From contig JAENYO010000002.1 in assembly GCA_016841745.1 (NCBI GenBank), forward strand, positions 434,001-498,000: a stretch of 64,000 nt of DNA, given 5' to 3'. The stretch's first letter is position 1. Each line of letters starts with the position of its first letter. Below the pieces are notes generated by a model that saw only the letters and a program-made list of their open reading frames with translations, had not been told where the DNA came from and searched no databases. The DNA is from Acetomicrobium hydrogeniformans (lineage in GTDB: Bacteria; Synergistota; Synergistia; Synergistales; JAFGMB01). A program made the translations under genes and the position numbers. Positions 46,988 through 56,876 of the stretch are shown piece after piece.

Positions 46988-48724
46988 ATGGAAAAAGTGT
47001 ACTCTAACAGAGAAGTATCCATCATCTTTGAAAAGATCGCTACCCTTCTTGAGATAAAGGGAGAGAACAGGTTCAAGATCATTGCCTATCGAAGGGCAGC
47101 GGAGAACATATCTTCACTTGGTAAGGATCTTAAATCTATTACTGAAGATGGAACTCTCAGGGACATTCCGGGAATTGGTAAAGCTATAGGGGATAAGATC
47201 TATGAATTGATCAGTACAGGAAAACTCGAATTTTATGAAAAACTGATATCCGAGGTTCCCGAGTCTCTTCTGGTACTCGCTGAGATCCCGGAACTAGGTC
47301 CCCAAAGAGTAAGGATGTTATGGAAAAAACTTGGTATATCGGATCTGGATGTACTTGAAGAAGCGGCCAGAAATAAAAATCTCCAGAAACTTGATGGTTT
47401 TGGCCCAAAGATCGAGTCAAATATTCTTTCAGGTATTCAGAAAGTCAGGAAACATCCCTTTCAGGGGAGAATTTCTCTTGGCAGGGCATGGAATACCGCT
47501 TCAGTCATAATCGAAAAAATGAAAGATAAACCCTGGTTGGATAAGATATCACCTGCAGGTTCCATTAGAAGAATGAAGGATACCATAGGAGATATTGATA
47601 TCCTTGTGGCATCCAGAGATGCTGAAAGGGTGATGGAATTTTTTGTCGGCATGGAAGAAGTTCATGAGGTTATCCTGAGAGGAAAAACAAAAACGAGCAT
47701 AAGGATCGGGTCTCATCTTCAGGTAGATCTGAGAGTCATAGCCCCCGAATCGTGGGGAACGGCGTTACAGTATTTTACAGGAAACCAGGAACATAATGTC
47801 CAGATTAGAGAATTTGCCCTGGACAGAGGTTACAGCCTCAGTGAATATTGTCTGAGGGCCACTTCTGAAGATAAGGAAATCTTTTTCGAAAATGAAAGGA
47901 GTCTGTATGAATTTCTTGGATTGTCCTATATTCCGCCTGAACTCAGACAGGGCAAAGGGGAGATAAATCTAGCCCGAAATGGAGAGCTTCCTGAACTTCT
48001 TGAGCTCAATGACATCAGGGGAGATCTTCAGTTTCATACTAACTGGAGTGATGGCAAGGCTTCTCTGGAAGAGATGGCCAAAGCGGCCATGCAGAGAGGT
48101 CTTGAGTATATTCTAGTCACAGATCATTCCCATGGATTGGGAATAACTGGAGGAGTTACACCTGATGATCTAGTGGAACAGGGCAGGGAAATAGACCTTT
48201 TGAATGAGAAATATGAGGGTAAAATGAGGGTTCTCAAGGGAGTAGAGGTTGAAGTAAAGGCCGATGGAAGTCTTGATCTGAAAGATCAGGTCCTTGGATC
48301 CCTTGATCTGGTTGTGGCTGCGGTCCATTCCTCCCTTCGTCAGGAAAGGGAGAGGATAACAGAAAGATATATAAGAGCAATCGAAAATCCTTATGTCCAC
48401 ATTCTTGCTCATCCCACTGGAAGACTTATCGGAGAGCGGGACGGCGCAGATGCTGATTGGGACAGGATCTTTAAGGCGGCAGCTTCGACAGGTACCCTTC
48501 TTGAGATAAATGCTACTCCCCAAAGACTTGATCTTCCTGATAATCTTGTCAGAAGAGCCAGAGAACTGGAATGCAGATTTGTTGTAAGTACGGATGCTCA
48601 TGTTATGGAACATTTCGATTTTCTGTTCTTTGGAGTTGGTGTTGCAAGGAGAGCGGGGCTCACTGCTGCAGACATACTTAACACATGGCCCTGGGAAAAA
48701 TTGATTAACTGGAAGAAAGGCTAA
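46988..48724 (+). CDS. polX: DNA polymerase/3'-5' exonuclease PolX (family X polymerase with PHP domain)
   Basis: RFKIIAYRRAAENI, IPGIGKAIGDKI HhH, SIRRMKDTIGDIDILVAS, GDLQFHTNWSDGKASLEEMAKAA PHP, DAHVMEHFDFLFFGVGVARRAGL. Confidence 0.95.
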   Translation: MEKVYSNREVSIIFEKIATLLEIKGENRFKIIAYRRAAENISSLGKDLKSITEDGTLRDIPGIGKAIGDKIYELISTGKLEFYEKLISEVPESLLVLAEIPELGPQRVRMLWKKLGISDLDVLEEAARNKNLQKLDGFGPKIESNILSGIQKVRKHPFQGRISLGRAWNTASVIIEKMKDKPWLDKISPAGSIRRMKDTIGDIDILVASRDAERVMEFFVGMEEVHEVILRGKTKTSIRIGSHLQVDLRVIAPESWGTALQYFTGNQEHNVQIREFALDRGYSLSEYCLRATSEDKEIFFENERSLYEFLGLSYIPPELRQGKGEINLARNGELPELLELNDIRGDLQFHTNWSDGKASLEEMAKAAMQRGLEYILVTDHSHGLGITGGVTPDDLVEQGREIDLLNEKYEGKMRVLKGVEVEVKADGSLDLKDQVLGSLDLVVAAVHSSLRQERERITERYIRAIENPYVHILAHPTGRLIGERDGADADWDRIFKAAASTGTLLEINATPQRLDLPDNLVRRARELECRFVVSTDAHVMEHFDFLFFGVGVARRAGLTAADILNTWPWEKLINWKKG

Positions 48725-48855
48725 TCAATTTTAGATATACCCCTAATAGGTATTTATACTTAATCATAATATAGTGTTTTTTACGATGTCATTTCCTCCT
48801 TTTCTTCGTAAACTATCGTTGCAAGATAAAGATATAACCCCAGGAGGAATAAGAA

Positions 48856-49443
48856 ATGAACTTTAAAAAAATTACAATTTTTGCGCTTACAGGTATTCTT
48901 ATGGCTTCAGTTCCGGCTTTTGCCCACCAGGAATATGAAACAGGCAATTCCCGAAGATCCGGGTCAGTACAGCAGGGAACTGTTTGTGCATCTCAGAGTA
49001 AAGCAGAAGCATCAGGTTACAGTAATATGAACAAAAACAGGTTGGACCATGAAAATGATGGAAAAAGGAACGGGAAAGAAAATGAAAGAGGTACGGATTT
49101 TCAGAATTACGGGAAAGCTGAAAGGCTCAGAAAAAATATGAAATCCACCGGACAAAATCTTTACGAAAACAAAGAATCTTATGGTTTAAGGGAAAATTTT
49201 AAAAATCAGGCTAACGTTGGAAGAGGAAAGAACAGGATGGAGAGCGAAAATGGGAATTCGAGTCATGATATCGCTGAAAAGAGCCATGTCGGACATTACG
49301 GGCAGAAGGGTGAAAATTCCAATAAGGGAATGAACTCTAAAAACGGAGAAGGTCGGAGAATGAAGGATGGTAATAGAGAAGCCCTAAGAGATGGTTCCGG
49401 TACGGGTGAAGGTAATAAGGATGGATTCCATCGCAACAGATAG
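48856..49443 (+). CDS. Secreted low-complexity N/G/K/E/R-rich protein of unknown function
   Basis: Signal peptide MNFKKITIFALTGILMASVPAFA then repetitive charged/Asn-Gly-rich sequence; AGGAGG RBS. Confidence 0.65.
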   Translation: MNFKKITIFALTGILMASVPAFAHQEYETGNSRRSGSVQQGTVCASQSKAEASGYSNMNKNRLDHENDGKRNGKENERGTDFQNYGKAERLRKNMKSTGQNLYENKESYGLRENFKNQANVGRGKNRMESENGNSSHDIAEKSHVGHYGQKGENSNKGMNSKNGEGRRMKDGNREALRDGSGTGEGNKDGFHRNR

Positions 49444-49486
49444 TAGAAAATCTTCTGAAAAAAAGATTAATGCTAAGAGATAGGTC

Positions 49487-49520
49487 AAGGGTTCCAGTCA
49501 AAAGGCTGGAACCCTTTTTT
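49487..49520 (+). terminator. Rho-independent terminator
   Basis: AAGGGTTCCAG TCAAAAGG CTGGAACCCTTTTTT. Confidence 0.85.
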
Positions 49521-49552
49521 ATGGTCAGGTAAAAGGGTTTTTTGAAGCTTGA

Positions 49553-49827
49553 ATGGTTTCATTTTCTGTCTTGCTGGTAACCAGGTTCCTGGTTCTTATA
49601 GTGGAGAGCTTTAATTCAGATATAGATACCATTGCAGACCTGGTTACGGGAGAAAAATCGAGCTGACAAAATATGCAAAGTATAAAGGCAGTGCAGCCGT
49701 ATTTCTGAGCCTTGTAGTGGTCGTAATAACATGGGCCATGGTTGGCTTCGAAACTCTTTTTGATCACTCTTCAAGGGATATCAGGGTTTTCTTTTTACCT
49801 TCCTTAAATTTCAGTTTCCCCTCTTGA
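49553..49827 (+). pseudogene. Degenerate, 5'-truncated, frameshifted diacylglycerol/undecaprenol kinase (DgkA family)
   Basis: Frame 1 MVSFSVLLVTRFLVLIVESFNSDIDTIADLVTGEKSS* then another frame LTKYAKYKGSAAVFLSLVVVVITWAMVGFETLF: matches E-x-x-N-(S/T)-x-I-(E/D)...DL...K(D/Y)xGSAAV architecture of DgkA. Confidence 0.72.
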
Positions 49828-50160
49828 GCCAGCATATTCCTGCATAAATCAGTTTGTTAGGTCGGTCAGGTTTTCTACTTATCCTGTTTACAGTGATCCC
49901 TTCTTTTAGATTTGAGAATATTATATTTGAATCTTATCGCTGAATTGATGACCTGATGTAACAATTATTAAAACTGTGTCAGAAAACATAACCTAAAACA
50001 TTTATCTCCTTGGTGGCAGTCATTTTTCGGGGTATTTCAGATAATTGAAAAGAAAAACTTTGTCTTATTAGTGATTCAAAGTTAAAATATAGCTATGCGG
50101 TATCGTGGTGTAAATTGACATATCAAATATCATGTTTATGTATTTAGCAGGGTGAGAAGA

Positions 50161-51552
50161 ATGGAACTCATAGAAGTCCTTTACCGTATATCATTATCCA
50201 TAGGAAACGGCACCAGCTTGGAGGAAATGCTTCAGGAAGCACTCTGTTCATACTATGAAAATCTGGCACTTGAGGCAGTGATTGTATTTTCTCTGGATGA
50301 TCCCGAAAATAAGGATCATTTTCGACCCACGGGGAGCTTCCCGGCTGGCTCAGCTCTTCCTTCGGCCATGACTGAAGTTATTCGCATTCTGGGTTTTTCA
50401 GATAGTACTCCTTGCCCGGAGGAGTACATGAAGAATCTTCCCATAAAAGGTACGGTGGAAGGTACAATTCATTATGCAGTGCAGGAATTAAAGGATTATG
50501 GCTTGATCATTATGACCAGGTCCGGATCACCTTTCCCCCTCTCTCTGCTGGCTGGCCTTACCCCCTTGAATTCCAGACTTGCCTCTGCCTGTCTATCCTG
50601 TCTGGGCAATGAGATTCTGGAGAGGGAGATAAAATTCAGAAAGGCTGCAGAGGAGGCCCTTCTCAGAAGTGAGAAAAGGCTGGACCTTGCCCTTCAGGTT
50701 ACAGATGATGGTTTATGGGACTGGAACCTGGAAGAAGATGTCGTATATTTCAGTCCTACATATTACACGATGTTGGGATACGAACCTTATGAATTCCTTC
50801 CAAGTTTTGAGAAGTGGAAAGAACTTGTCCATCCGGAAGATGTCGATTATGCCTTGAAAAAAGTGATGAGTTGCATGGAAAACAGAGGAGAAGGATTCGA
50901 AATGGAATTCCGCCTCGCTTCGAGGAGTGGGGAATGGATATGGATCCTTGGACGGGGAAAGGTTGTCGAAAGGGATAAAGAAGGAAATCCCAGAAGAATG
51001 GTAGGAACCCACGTAAATATCACAAGCAGAAAGGAAACGGAAGAGAAAATGGAAAGGCTGAACAGGGAGCTGTACATATCCGCCTCTACAGACAGAATAA
51101 CAGGACTCTTGAACAGACAGCGATTCGATGACATTCTGGCTCAGGAAATGGAAAGGGCTTCGAGGTATGAAAACCCACTGTCCATTCTCATGTTCGATCT
51201 GGACAATTTTAAACTTATCAATGACACATTCGGTCACCAGAAGGGTGATTCAATACTTCAGGATATTGCCGGTATCATCCGGGAAAATATCCGCAGTACC
51301 GATTTTGCAGCAAGATGGGGTGGAGATGAGTTTGTTGTTCTGGCGCTTGCAGACCTGAATAATGCCTTTCAATTGGGAGAAAAACTGAGAAAGGGAATAT
51401 CCCTGGTGAACCTTCCCGGTCTGGGAGATCTTACCATAAGCATGGGAATTGCAGAATTTATCCAGACGGACACTCTCCATTCCCTTGTAAAACGGGTTGA
51501 TGATGCCCTCTACAGGGCCAAACAGAATGGCAAAAACAGGGTAGAAACCTGA
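50161..51552 (+). CDS. PAS-GGDEF diguanylate cyclase with divergent N-terminal sensor region
   Basis: PAS/PAC (WDWNLEEDVVYFSPTYYTMLGYEPYEFLPSFEKWKELVHPEDV), RSTDFAARWGGDEFVVLAL (intact GGDEF and RxxD). Confidence 0.9.
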   Translation: MELIEVLYRISLSIGNGTSLEEMLQEALCSYYENLALEAVIVFSLDDPENKDHFRPTGSFPAGSALPSAMTEVIRILGFSDSTPCPEEYMKNLPIKGTVEGTIHYAVQELKDYGLIIMTRSGSPFPLSLLAGLTPLNSRLASACLSCLGNEILEREIKFRKAAEEALLRSEKRLDLALQVTDDGLWDWNLEEDVVYFSPTYYTMLGYEPYEFLPSFEKWKELVHPEDVDYALKKVMSCMENRGEGFEMEFRLASRSGEWIWILGRGKVVERDKEGNPRRMVGTHVNITSRKETEEKMERLNRELYISASTDRITGLLNRQRFDDILAQEMERASRYENPLSILMFDLDNFKLINDTFGHQKGDSILQDIAGIIRENIRSTDFAARWGGDEFVVLALADLNNAFQLGEKLRKGISLVNLPGLGDLTISMGIAEFIQTDTLHSLVKRVDDALYRAKQNGKNRVET

Positions 51553-51590
51553 GAATATCCCTGCTGATTTATATGGTATATCTTTAATTG

Positions 51591-52343
51591 TTATCTAATT
51601 ATGCTGTATTCTACAGTAACCACCGCTTTAATGCTTTTATCGATAGTGCTTGTGTCATACATTCCATAGTCCTGCACTTCTGTGGAGAAGAGTGGCGTTA
51701 TCTGAAATACTCCCTGACTCGCAGAAGCAAGTTCACCAACGCGACTCCCACTGTTTTCAGCAAGTTGTTTTGCTCTCGCGAAAGCATCGCGGGTTGCATC
51801 ACCCAGGAGTTCTATTTTCATTTCATCTATCCCTGTAAAATAATATTGAGGAGGAAATGATATGAATTCTATCCCATCCTGAATAAGGGATGTGGATTTC
51901 CTGGATATCCTGGAGATCAGATCTACATCGGAGGATCTGATCTCTACTCTTTGTTCAAGATCGTATCTTTCAATTACGTTAGTGAATATTCCCTGGTCAT
52001 TTCTCTTGTAACGTACCATTGTATTTATTGAAGAAATGTCGATCCTGTTTCCCTCAACCCCTAATTCAGCCAGGTAGCTCCTTATTTTCTCCAGATCTGC
52101 CTGCAGTTTTATATATGCCGATTCAAGGTTAGTGCTCCTCGATACAAAACTTCCATTCCAGACGGCCATGTCAGATCTGATCGTTTTTTCTGCGTATCCC
52201 TTTACTCTTACTGTCTGATGGGACATTTTTATTCTTTCCACAGTTCTGGACATAATAAAAGTGGAAAGAATAATGGCAAATGCAAGGAAGAGGCCGAGGA
52301 AAAATAATCCACCTGTCAGATCTGAAGTATTTCTCTTTATCAT
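51591..52343 (-). CDS. SIMPL domain-containing (DUF541) protein
   Basis: Single N-term TM; VRVKGYAEKTIRSDMAVWNGSFVSRSTNLESAYIKLQADLEKIRSYLAELGV ... ATRDAFARAKQLAENSGSRVGELASASQGVFQI. Confidence 0.9.
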   Translation of the reverse strand: MIKRNTSDLTGGLFFLGLFLAFAIILSTFIMSRTVERIKMSHQTVRVKGYAEKTIRSDMAVWNGSFVSRSTNLESAYIKLQADLEKIRSYLAELGVEGNRIDISSINTMVRYKRNDQGIFTNVIERYDLEQRVEIRSSDVDLISRISRKSTSLIQDGIEFISFPPQYYFTGIDEMKIELLGDATRDAFARAKQLAENSGSRVGELASASQGVFQITPLFSTEVQDYGMYDTSTIDKSIKAVVTVEYSIIR

Positions 52344-52475
52344 TTATCAGTCATCCCCCGGGGAAAAAATATTTTTTTCAAATATGCTCATATTATTTTA
52401 CTCCTTCTTCCTCGAAGAGGAAAACTTGCCAGAATTTTACATTATTTGAATAGTCAGGATATCCCTGTTATCATG

Positions 52476-52495
52476 AAAGCTGATATATTAGCTTT
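52476..52495. promoter_or_regulatory. Palindrome AAAGCTGATATATTAGCTTT, candidate operator upstream of GntR gene
   Basis: 20-nt inverted repeat with one mismatched pair, ~30 nt before GntR start. Confidence 0.45.
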
Positions 52496-52527
52496 ATATC
52501 AAGAGTATATCTAAGGGGATATGGGCA

Positions 52528-53163
52528 ATGGAACCGCATCTGGACGAAATCTACCTAGCCATAAGAAAGCGTATAGTCGATCTGGTTTATAAACCGGGAG
52601 AGGTGCTGAGTGAAAAGTCCCTTATCGGAGAATTCAGTACGAGCAGGACCCCTGTCAGGGAAGCCCTTCTAAGATTGGAACAGGACAGGCTTGTCAATAT
52701 CATTCCCAGGGTAGGAACATACGTAAGCCAGGTCGATATCCGATCTGTCAAGTATGCCTATGAAATGAAGAAAAACCTGGAGGGACTGGCTGCGGAACTT
52801 GCGGCAGAAAGAGCTTCTGAGGAACAGATATCGGAGCTTCTATCCATTGCTTCCCGATTCACTTCCTATGATAACGTACGGGATTACAGCAAATGTATCG
52901 ATGATGACCGATGTTTCCATTCTCTTACCAGAAGGGCTTCAGGTAACCCCCTTTTAATACGCACTCTGGACGATCTAAGCGTAATAACGGTCAGGTTTTT
53001 AAAACATATACAGTATGTTGAAAAAGAATTCGACTGGTATAAGGGATCAATTAACGGAATAGCCAAGGCCATCGGAGCGCGGGAGACCGAAAAAGCCCGT
53101 TCCGAGGCTGAGTTCCACACTGAGGCCTTCCTGTCCAAACTTGCCAGTTATTTTTTTGGTTAA
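52528..53163 (+). CDS. GntR family transcriptional regulator
   Basis: IYLAIRKRIVDLVYKPGEVLSEKSLIGEFSTSRTPVREALLRLEQDRLVNIIPRVGTYVSQVD. Confidence 0.93.
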   Translation: MEPHLDEIYLAIRKRIVDLVYKPGEVLSEKSLIGEFSTSRTPVREALLRLEQDRLVNIIPRVGTYVSQVDIRSVKYAYEMKKNLEGLAAELAAERASEEQISELLSIASRFTSYDNVRDYSKCIDDDRCFHSLTRRASGNPLLIRTLDDLSVITVRFLKHIQYVEKEFDWYKGSINGIAKAIGARETEKARSEAEFHTEAFLSKLASYFFG

Positions 53164-53206
53164 GAGAGTATGCGATTTTTATTCAACGCTCAAAGGAGGT
53201 TATTCG

Positions 53207-53758
53207 ATGTATGAAGTGAGATGGCACGGAAGAGGCGGTCAGGGAGGTTTTACTGCTGCCCGTCTCCTGGGAATGGCTGCATCAGTCCATGAAGGGAAAT
53301 ATTCACTAGCTTTCCCATCATTTGGACCGGAGAGAAGAGGAGCGCCTGTTCTTGGCTTTACCAGAATCAGCGACGAGAAGATCACCGACAGAAGCCAGGT
53401 GGATGAATGTGACTACGTTGTTTTCCTTGACGAGACCCTGGTAGGAGAAACAACCCTCCTTGGGTTGAAGGATGATGCATTTATACTGATCAATACGGCT
53501 GAACCTGAAAAATACAGTACCATGACGGATAAACAGATAGTGGCGCTGGATGCCACCAGCCTTTCTCTTGAAGTCCTGGGGCGGCCTATAACCAACACCG
53601 CCATGCTGGGAGCCCTTGTTGCCCTTTCGAGGATAGTGTCTCTGGAAGCTCTCAAAAAGGCCATTCAGGATGGGATGAAACCATCCCTTGTTGAAAAGAA
53701 CTGTGCCATAGTTGAAAAAGCTTTCAACATGGTGAAGGGAGCTGTGAACAATGGATAG
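53207..53758 (+). CDS. 2-oxoacid:acceptor oxidoreductase gamma subunit
   Basis: MYEVRWHGRGGQGGFTAARLLGMAASVHEGKYSLAFPSFGPERRGAPVLGFTRIS. Confidence 0.93.
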   Translation: MYEVRWHGRGGQGGFTAARLLGMAASVHEGKYSLAFPSFGPERRGAPVLGFTRISDEKITDRSQVDECDYVVFLDETLVGETTLLGLKDDAFILINTAEPEKYSTMTDKQIVALDATSLSLEVLGRPITNTAMLGALVALSRIVSLEALKKAIQDGMKPSLVEKNCAIVEKAFNMVKGAVNNG

Positions 53759-54065
53759 GCCAAAGGTTGTGAAATACAAGGAGCCTGAAAGGGCTGAAGA
53801 TTACCCCGTAGGAGCTACCTTCAAGGCTGGCCATCTGGTGCAGACAAACTCGGGCTGGCGAACCTTCAGACCCATTATCGATCAGGACAAGTGCATTAAA
53901 TGTCTCAGATGCTTTCTGGTCTGCCCTGATGGTGCCATCGATAAATCCGGAGAAAGCCTTGAAATAGATTACGATTTCTGCAAGGGCTGCGGCGTCTGTG
54001 CCCATGAGTGTAAAGTCGGTGCCATCAGGATGGTAAAGGAAGGGGCTGATGAGGATGGCAGGTAG
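53751..54065 (+). CDS. 2-oxoacid:acceptor oxidoreductase delta (ferredoxin) subunit
   Basis: CIKCLRCFLVCPDGAI and CKGCGVCAHECKVGAI. Confidence 0.95.
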   Translation: MDRPKVVKYKEPERAEDYPVGATFKAGHLVQTNSGWRTFRPIIDQDKCIKCLRCFLVCPDGAIDKSGESLEIDYDFCKGCGVCAHECKVGAIRMVKEGADEDGR

Positions 54066-55242
54066 AAAGATCTTTATTTCAGGTGACGAGGCGGTAGCAG
54101 AGGCAGTTCGCCTGGTAAGTCCCCATGTTATTTCTGCATATCCCATAACCCCTCAGACAGTAGCAGTGGAAAGGATCTCCGATTTTGTGGAGGATGGTTC
54201 TCTCCAGGCAGAGTATATCCATGTGGAATCAGAGCATAGTGCCATGTCCGCTGCTCTGGGTGCTGCCGCAGTCGGCGCCAGGACCTTTACCGCAACATCC
54301 TCTCAGGGTCTGCTTTACATGGCCGAAGTTCTGCCGTATGTGAGCGGAGCGAGATTTCCTATTGTAATGATGAATGCCAACAGGGCCCTTGCCGTTCCAT
54401 GGGCGCTCCTCTCGGACCACAGGGATTCCCTTTCACAGCTCGATTCAGGATGGATACAAGTCTATTGTGAAGATGCCCAGGAGACCCTGGATATGATAAT
54501 CCAGGCCTACAGGGTAGCTGAGGATGAGAGGGTCATGACTCCCATGATGGTTAACCTGGACGGTTTTGTCCTGACCCATACCTATGAACTGGTAGAGCTT
54601 CCTGACCAGGCTGCATTGAAAAGTTTCCTTCCCGATTACAGCACGGATAACAAGATGGACCTCGATGTCCCTAAAAGCGTATGTCTTGCCGCCATGAACC
54701 ATTATATGGAATACATGATGAAGCAGGAGCTGGACATGAGGAACGTCGAAAGCATAATTGAAGAAACTGACAGGGAGTACGGAGACATGTTCGGCAGGTC
54801 ATACGGAGGAATGATAGAGCAGTATATGTGTGATGGCGCAGATGCCGTACTTGTCACTCTCGGAAGCGTGACCGGAACGGCCAGGGTAGTGGTGGATTCA
54901 ATGAGGTCGGAGGGCTATAAAGTAGGCCTTGTCAAATTGAGGTTCATGAGGCCCTTCCCTAAAGCGGAGATAATAGAGATCGGATCAAAGGTTAAAGCCA
55001 TTGGGGTGGTGGATAAGGACATCTCGGTAGGATACGAGGGAATAGTTTTTACCAATGTCAATTCTGCCCTTTCAGACCTCGATAGAGTTCCACAGCGGCT
55101 CAACTTCATTGCAGGGCTTGGAGGCAGGAATGTTTCCAAGGCCCATATCAGGGATATGTACATGCAGTTGCTTGAAGTGGCCGAAGGAAAAGAGAAAGAG
55201 AAGATCCAGTTCGTAAATGCGAGGTGTGAATATAATGGATAA
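54049..55242 (+). CDS. 2-oxoacid:acceptor oxidoreductase alpha subunit (PorA-like)
   Basis: GDEAVAEAVRLVSPHVISAYPITPQTVAVERISDFVEDG, HVESEHSAMSAALGAAAVGARTFTATSSQGLLYMAE. Confidence 0.94.
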   Translation: MRMAGRKIFISGDEAVAEAVRLVSPHVISAYPITPQTVAVERISDFVEDGSLQAEYIHVESEHSAMSAALGAAAVGARTFTATSSQGLLYMAEVLPYVSGARFPIVMMNANRALAVPWALLSDHRDSLSQLDSGWIQVYCEDAQETLDMIIQAYRVAEDERVMTPMMVNLDGFVLTHTYELVELPDQAALKSFLPDYSTDNKMDLDVPKSVCLAAMNHYMEYMMKQELDMRNVESIIEETDREYGDMFGRSYGGMIEQYMCDGADAVLVTLGSVTGTARVVVDSMRSEGYKVGLVKLRFMRPFPKAEIIEIGSKVKAIGVVDKDISVGYEGIVFTNVNSALSDLDRVPQRLNFIAGLGGRNVSKAHIRDMYMQLLEVAEGKEKEKIQFVNARCEYNG

Positions 55243-56137
55243 GAACATGGTGACCAATGCCAGGGAATTGACCAACACTGAATTTTTCTATGGGCACAAA
55301 GCTTGTGCGGGGTGCGGAGGCAGTCTTGCGGTAAGGCTTGCCCTTAAAGTGCTTGGTCAGAATTCTTTTGTTTCCCTCCCACCGAACTGTATGTCCGCGG
55401 TAGGGTTCCTTTTCCCCCAGATTTCCTTTGTGACCAATGCCATTATTGCTCCATTCGCCGCCAATGCTGCTGTCCTTTCAGGAATAGAAGCCGGAGCAAA
55501 GGCTCTGGGACTCAAGGATCACCATGTGGTGGGTTTTGCAGGTGATGGCGGTACAGCCGATATCGGGATACAGGCCCTGTCTGGAGCCATAGACAGGGGC
55601 GACAGGATAATCTACATCTGCTATGACAACGAGGCTTATATGAATACGGGTATCCAACAGAGCGGACTTACCCCCTATGGTGCAAGGACCACCACTTCTC
55701 CTGCAGGAAAGAACCTTCCAGGCTCTATAAAAATGAAAAAGAACATGTTCGAGATAGTTGCTGCCCATGGTATATCCTATGCAGCGACTGCCAGTATAGG
55801 ATATCCTGAAGATTACCTGAAAAAGGTAAGTAAGGCCGCTCAGTGTGAGAGCACTTCATATATACATGTTATGGCTCCATGCTGTACCGGTTGGGGTTTC
55901 CCCGGTGAAAGAACCATTGAAATAGCCAAAGAGGCAGTTGACTGTGGGTTGTGGTTCCTGGCGGAATATGAGAATGAGAAGTTTACACTTAACAGAAAAC
56001 CCTCTTCTTTCTCTCCGGTTAAAGAGTACTTGATGAAGCAGGGCAGGTTCAGGCATCTTGGCGATGACGACATAAGTATTATCGAGCGTCATAGAGATCA
56101 TAAATGGGAAAAGATGCTGAAGAACTGGGATTCATAA
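55235..56137 (+). CDS. 2-oxoacid:acceptor oxidoreductase beta subunit (PorB-like, TPP-binding)
   Basis: GHKACAGCGGSLAVRLALKVLG, VVGFAGDGGTADIGIQALSGAIDRGDRIIYICYDNEAYMNTGIQQS. Confidence 0.94.
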   Translation: MDKNMVTNARELTNTEFFYGHKACAGCGGSLAVRLALKVLGQNSFVSLPPNCMSAVGFLFPQISFVTNAIIAPFAANAAVLSGIEAGAKALGLKDHHVVGFAGDGGTADIGIQALSGAIDRGDRIIYICYDNEAYMNTGIQQSGLTPYGARTTTSPAGKNLPGSIKMKKNMFEIVAAHGISYAATASIGYPEDYLKKVSKAAQCESTSYIHVMAPCCTGWGFPGERTIEIAKEAVDCGLWFLAEYENEKFTLNRKPSSFSPVKEYLMKQGRFRHLGDDDISIIERHRDHKWEKMLKNWDS

Positions 56138-56159
56138 CTTAAAGAGGTCCACAGAAAAT

Positions 56160-56212
56160 AGAAAAGAGGCCCGTTCAGTTGTTAATCAGTTGAACCGGGT
56201 CTCTTTTTCTTT
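56160..56212. terminator. Stem-loop terminator between convergent genes
   Basis: AGAGGCCCGTTCAG...TTGAACCGGGTCTCTTTTTCTTT. Confidence 0.7.
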
Positions 56213-56222
56213 GTCCGGGTCA

Positions 56223-56876
56223 TCATGAAGCTGCGGCATCACTGTCTGCAAAAACATAAACCGGCCCTTCAGGGGAAAGCATATTTGCAGGGAAATTCTT
56301 TCCCTGAAGAAGATCCTTAAGGACTTTTTTCTTTGCAGTGCCTGTAACACAGAAAAAGATTTTCTTTGAACGGTTAAGGGTTGAGAGCGAGAGGGATATC
56401 CTTTGCGATGGTGATTTGGAGGAATTGATTACATTAACTATGGGAACGGCTTCCTGAAGAGCAGAGTTTCCTGGAAACAGGCTTGCAGTGTGCCCATCTT
56501 CCCCTAGACCCAGAATAGTAATCTCAAAGGGCAGTATTTTTTCAAGTGATCCTCCTTCAGAGGCAGGTTTCTTCAAACGGCGTAATTCTTCATAAAGATC
56601 CAATATACGGCAGGGAAGGCCAAAAAATATCTTTTTCAGGGAGGTATCATTTCTTTCAGGATGGCCCTTAGGATAACAGCGTTCATCCGTTGGAATAAAT
56701 ACTACCCTCTCCCAGGGGATATTACATATTGCAGCAAGTCTTGAATATGTCCTGAGGGGAGAGCTGCCTCCTGCCAGCGCTGCAGTTCCGCCATAATAAA
56801 GGGAAGCAGTTATTTCATCTGCAAGTTCCAGGGAAAGGGATTCAGGATTGCTGAATATTCTCAGGGAGATTTCCAT
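56223..56876 (-). CDS. pgl: 6-phosphogluconolactonase
   Basis: [66 protein letters not shown]. Confidence 0.93.
   Translation of the reverse strand: MEISLRIFSNPESLSLELADEITASLYYGGTAALAGGSSPLRTYSRLAAICNIPWERVVFIPTDERCYPKGHPERNDTSLKKIFFGLPCRILDLYEELRRLKKPASEGGSLEKILPFEITILGLGEDGHTASLFPGNSALQEAVPIVNVINSSKSPSQRISLSLSTLNRSKKIFFCVTGTAKKKVLKDLLQGKNFPANMLSPEGPVYVFADSDAAAS

Noticed and set aside
49525-49767. 80-aa minus-strand ORF
   Set aside because: Antisense to the dgkA remnant, no motifs or RBS; likely spurious.
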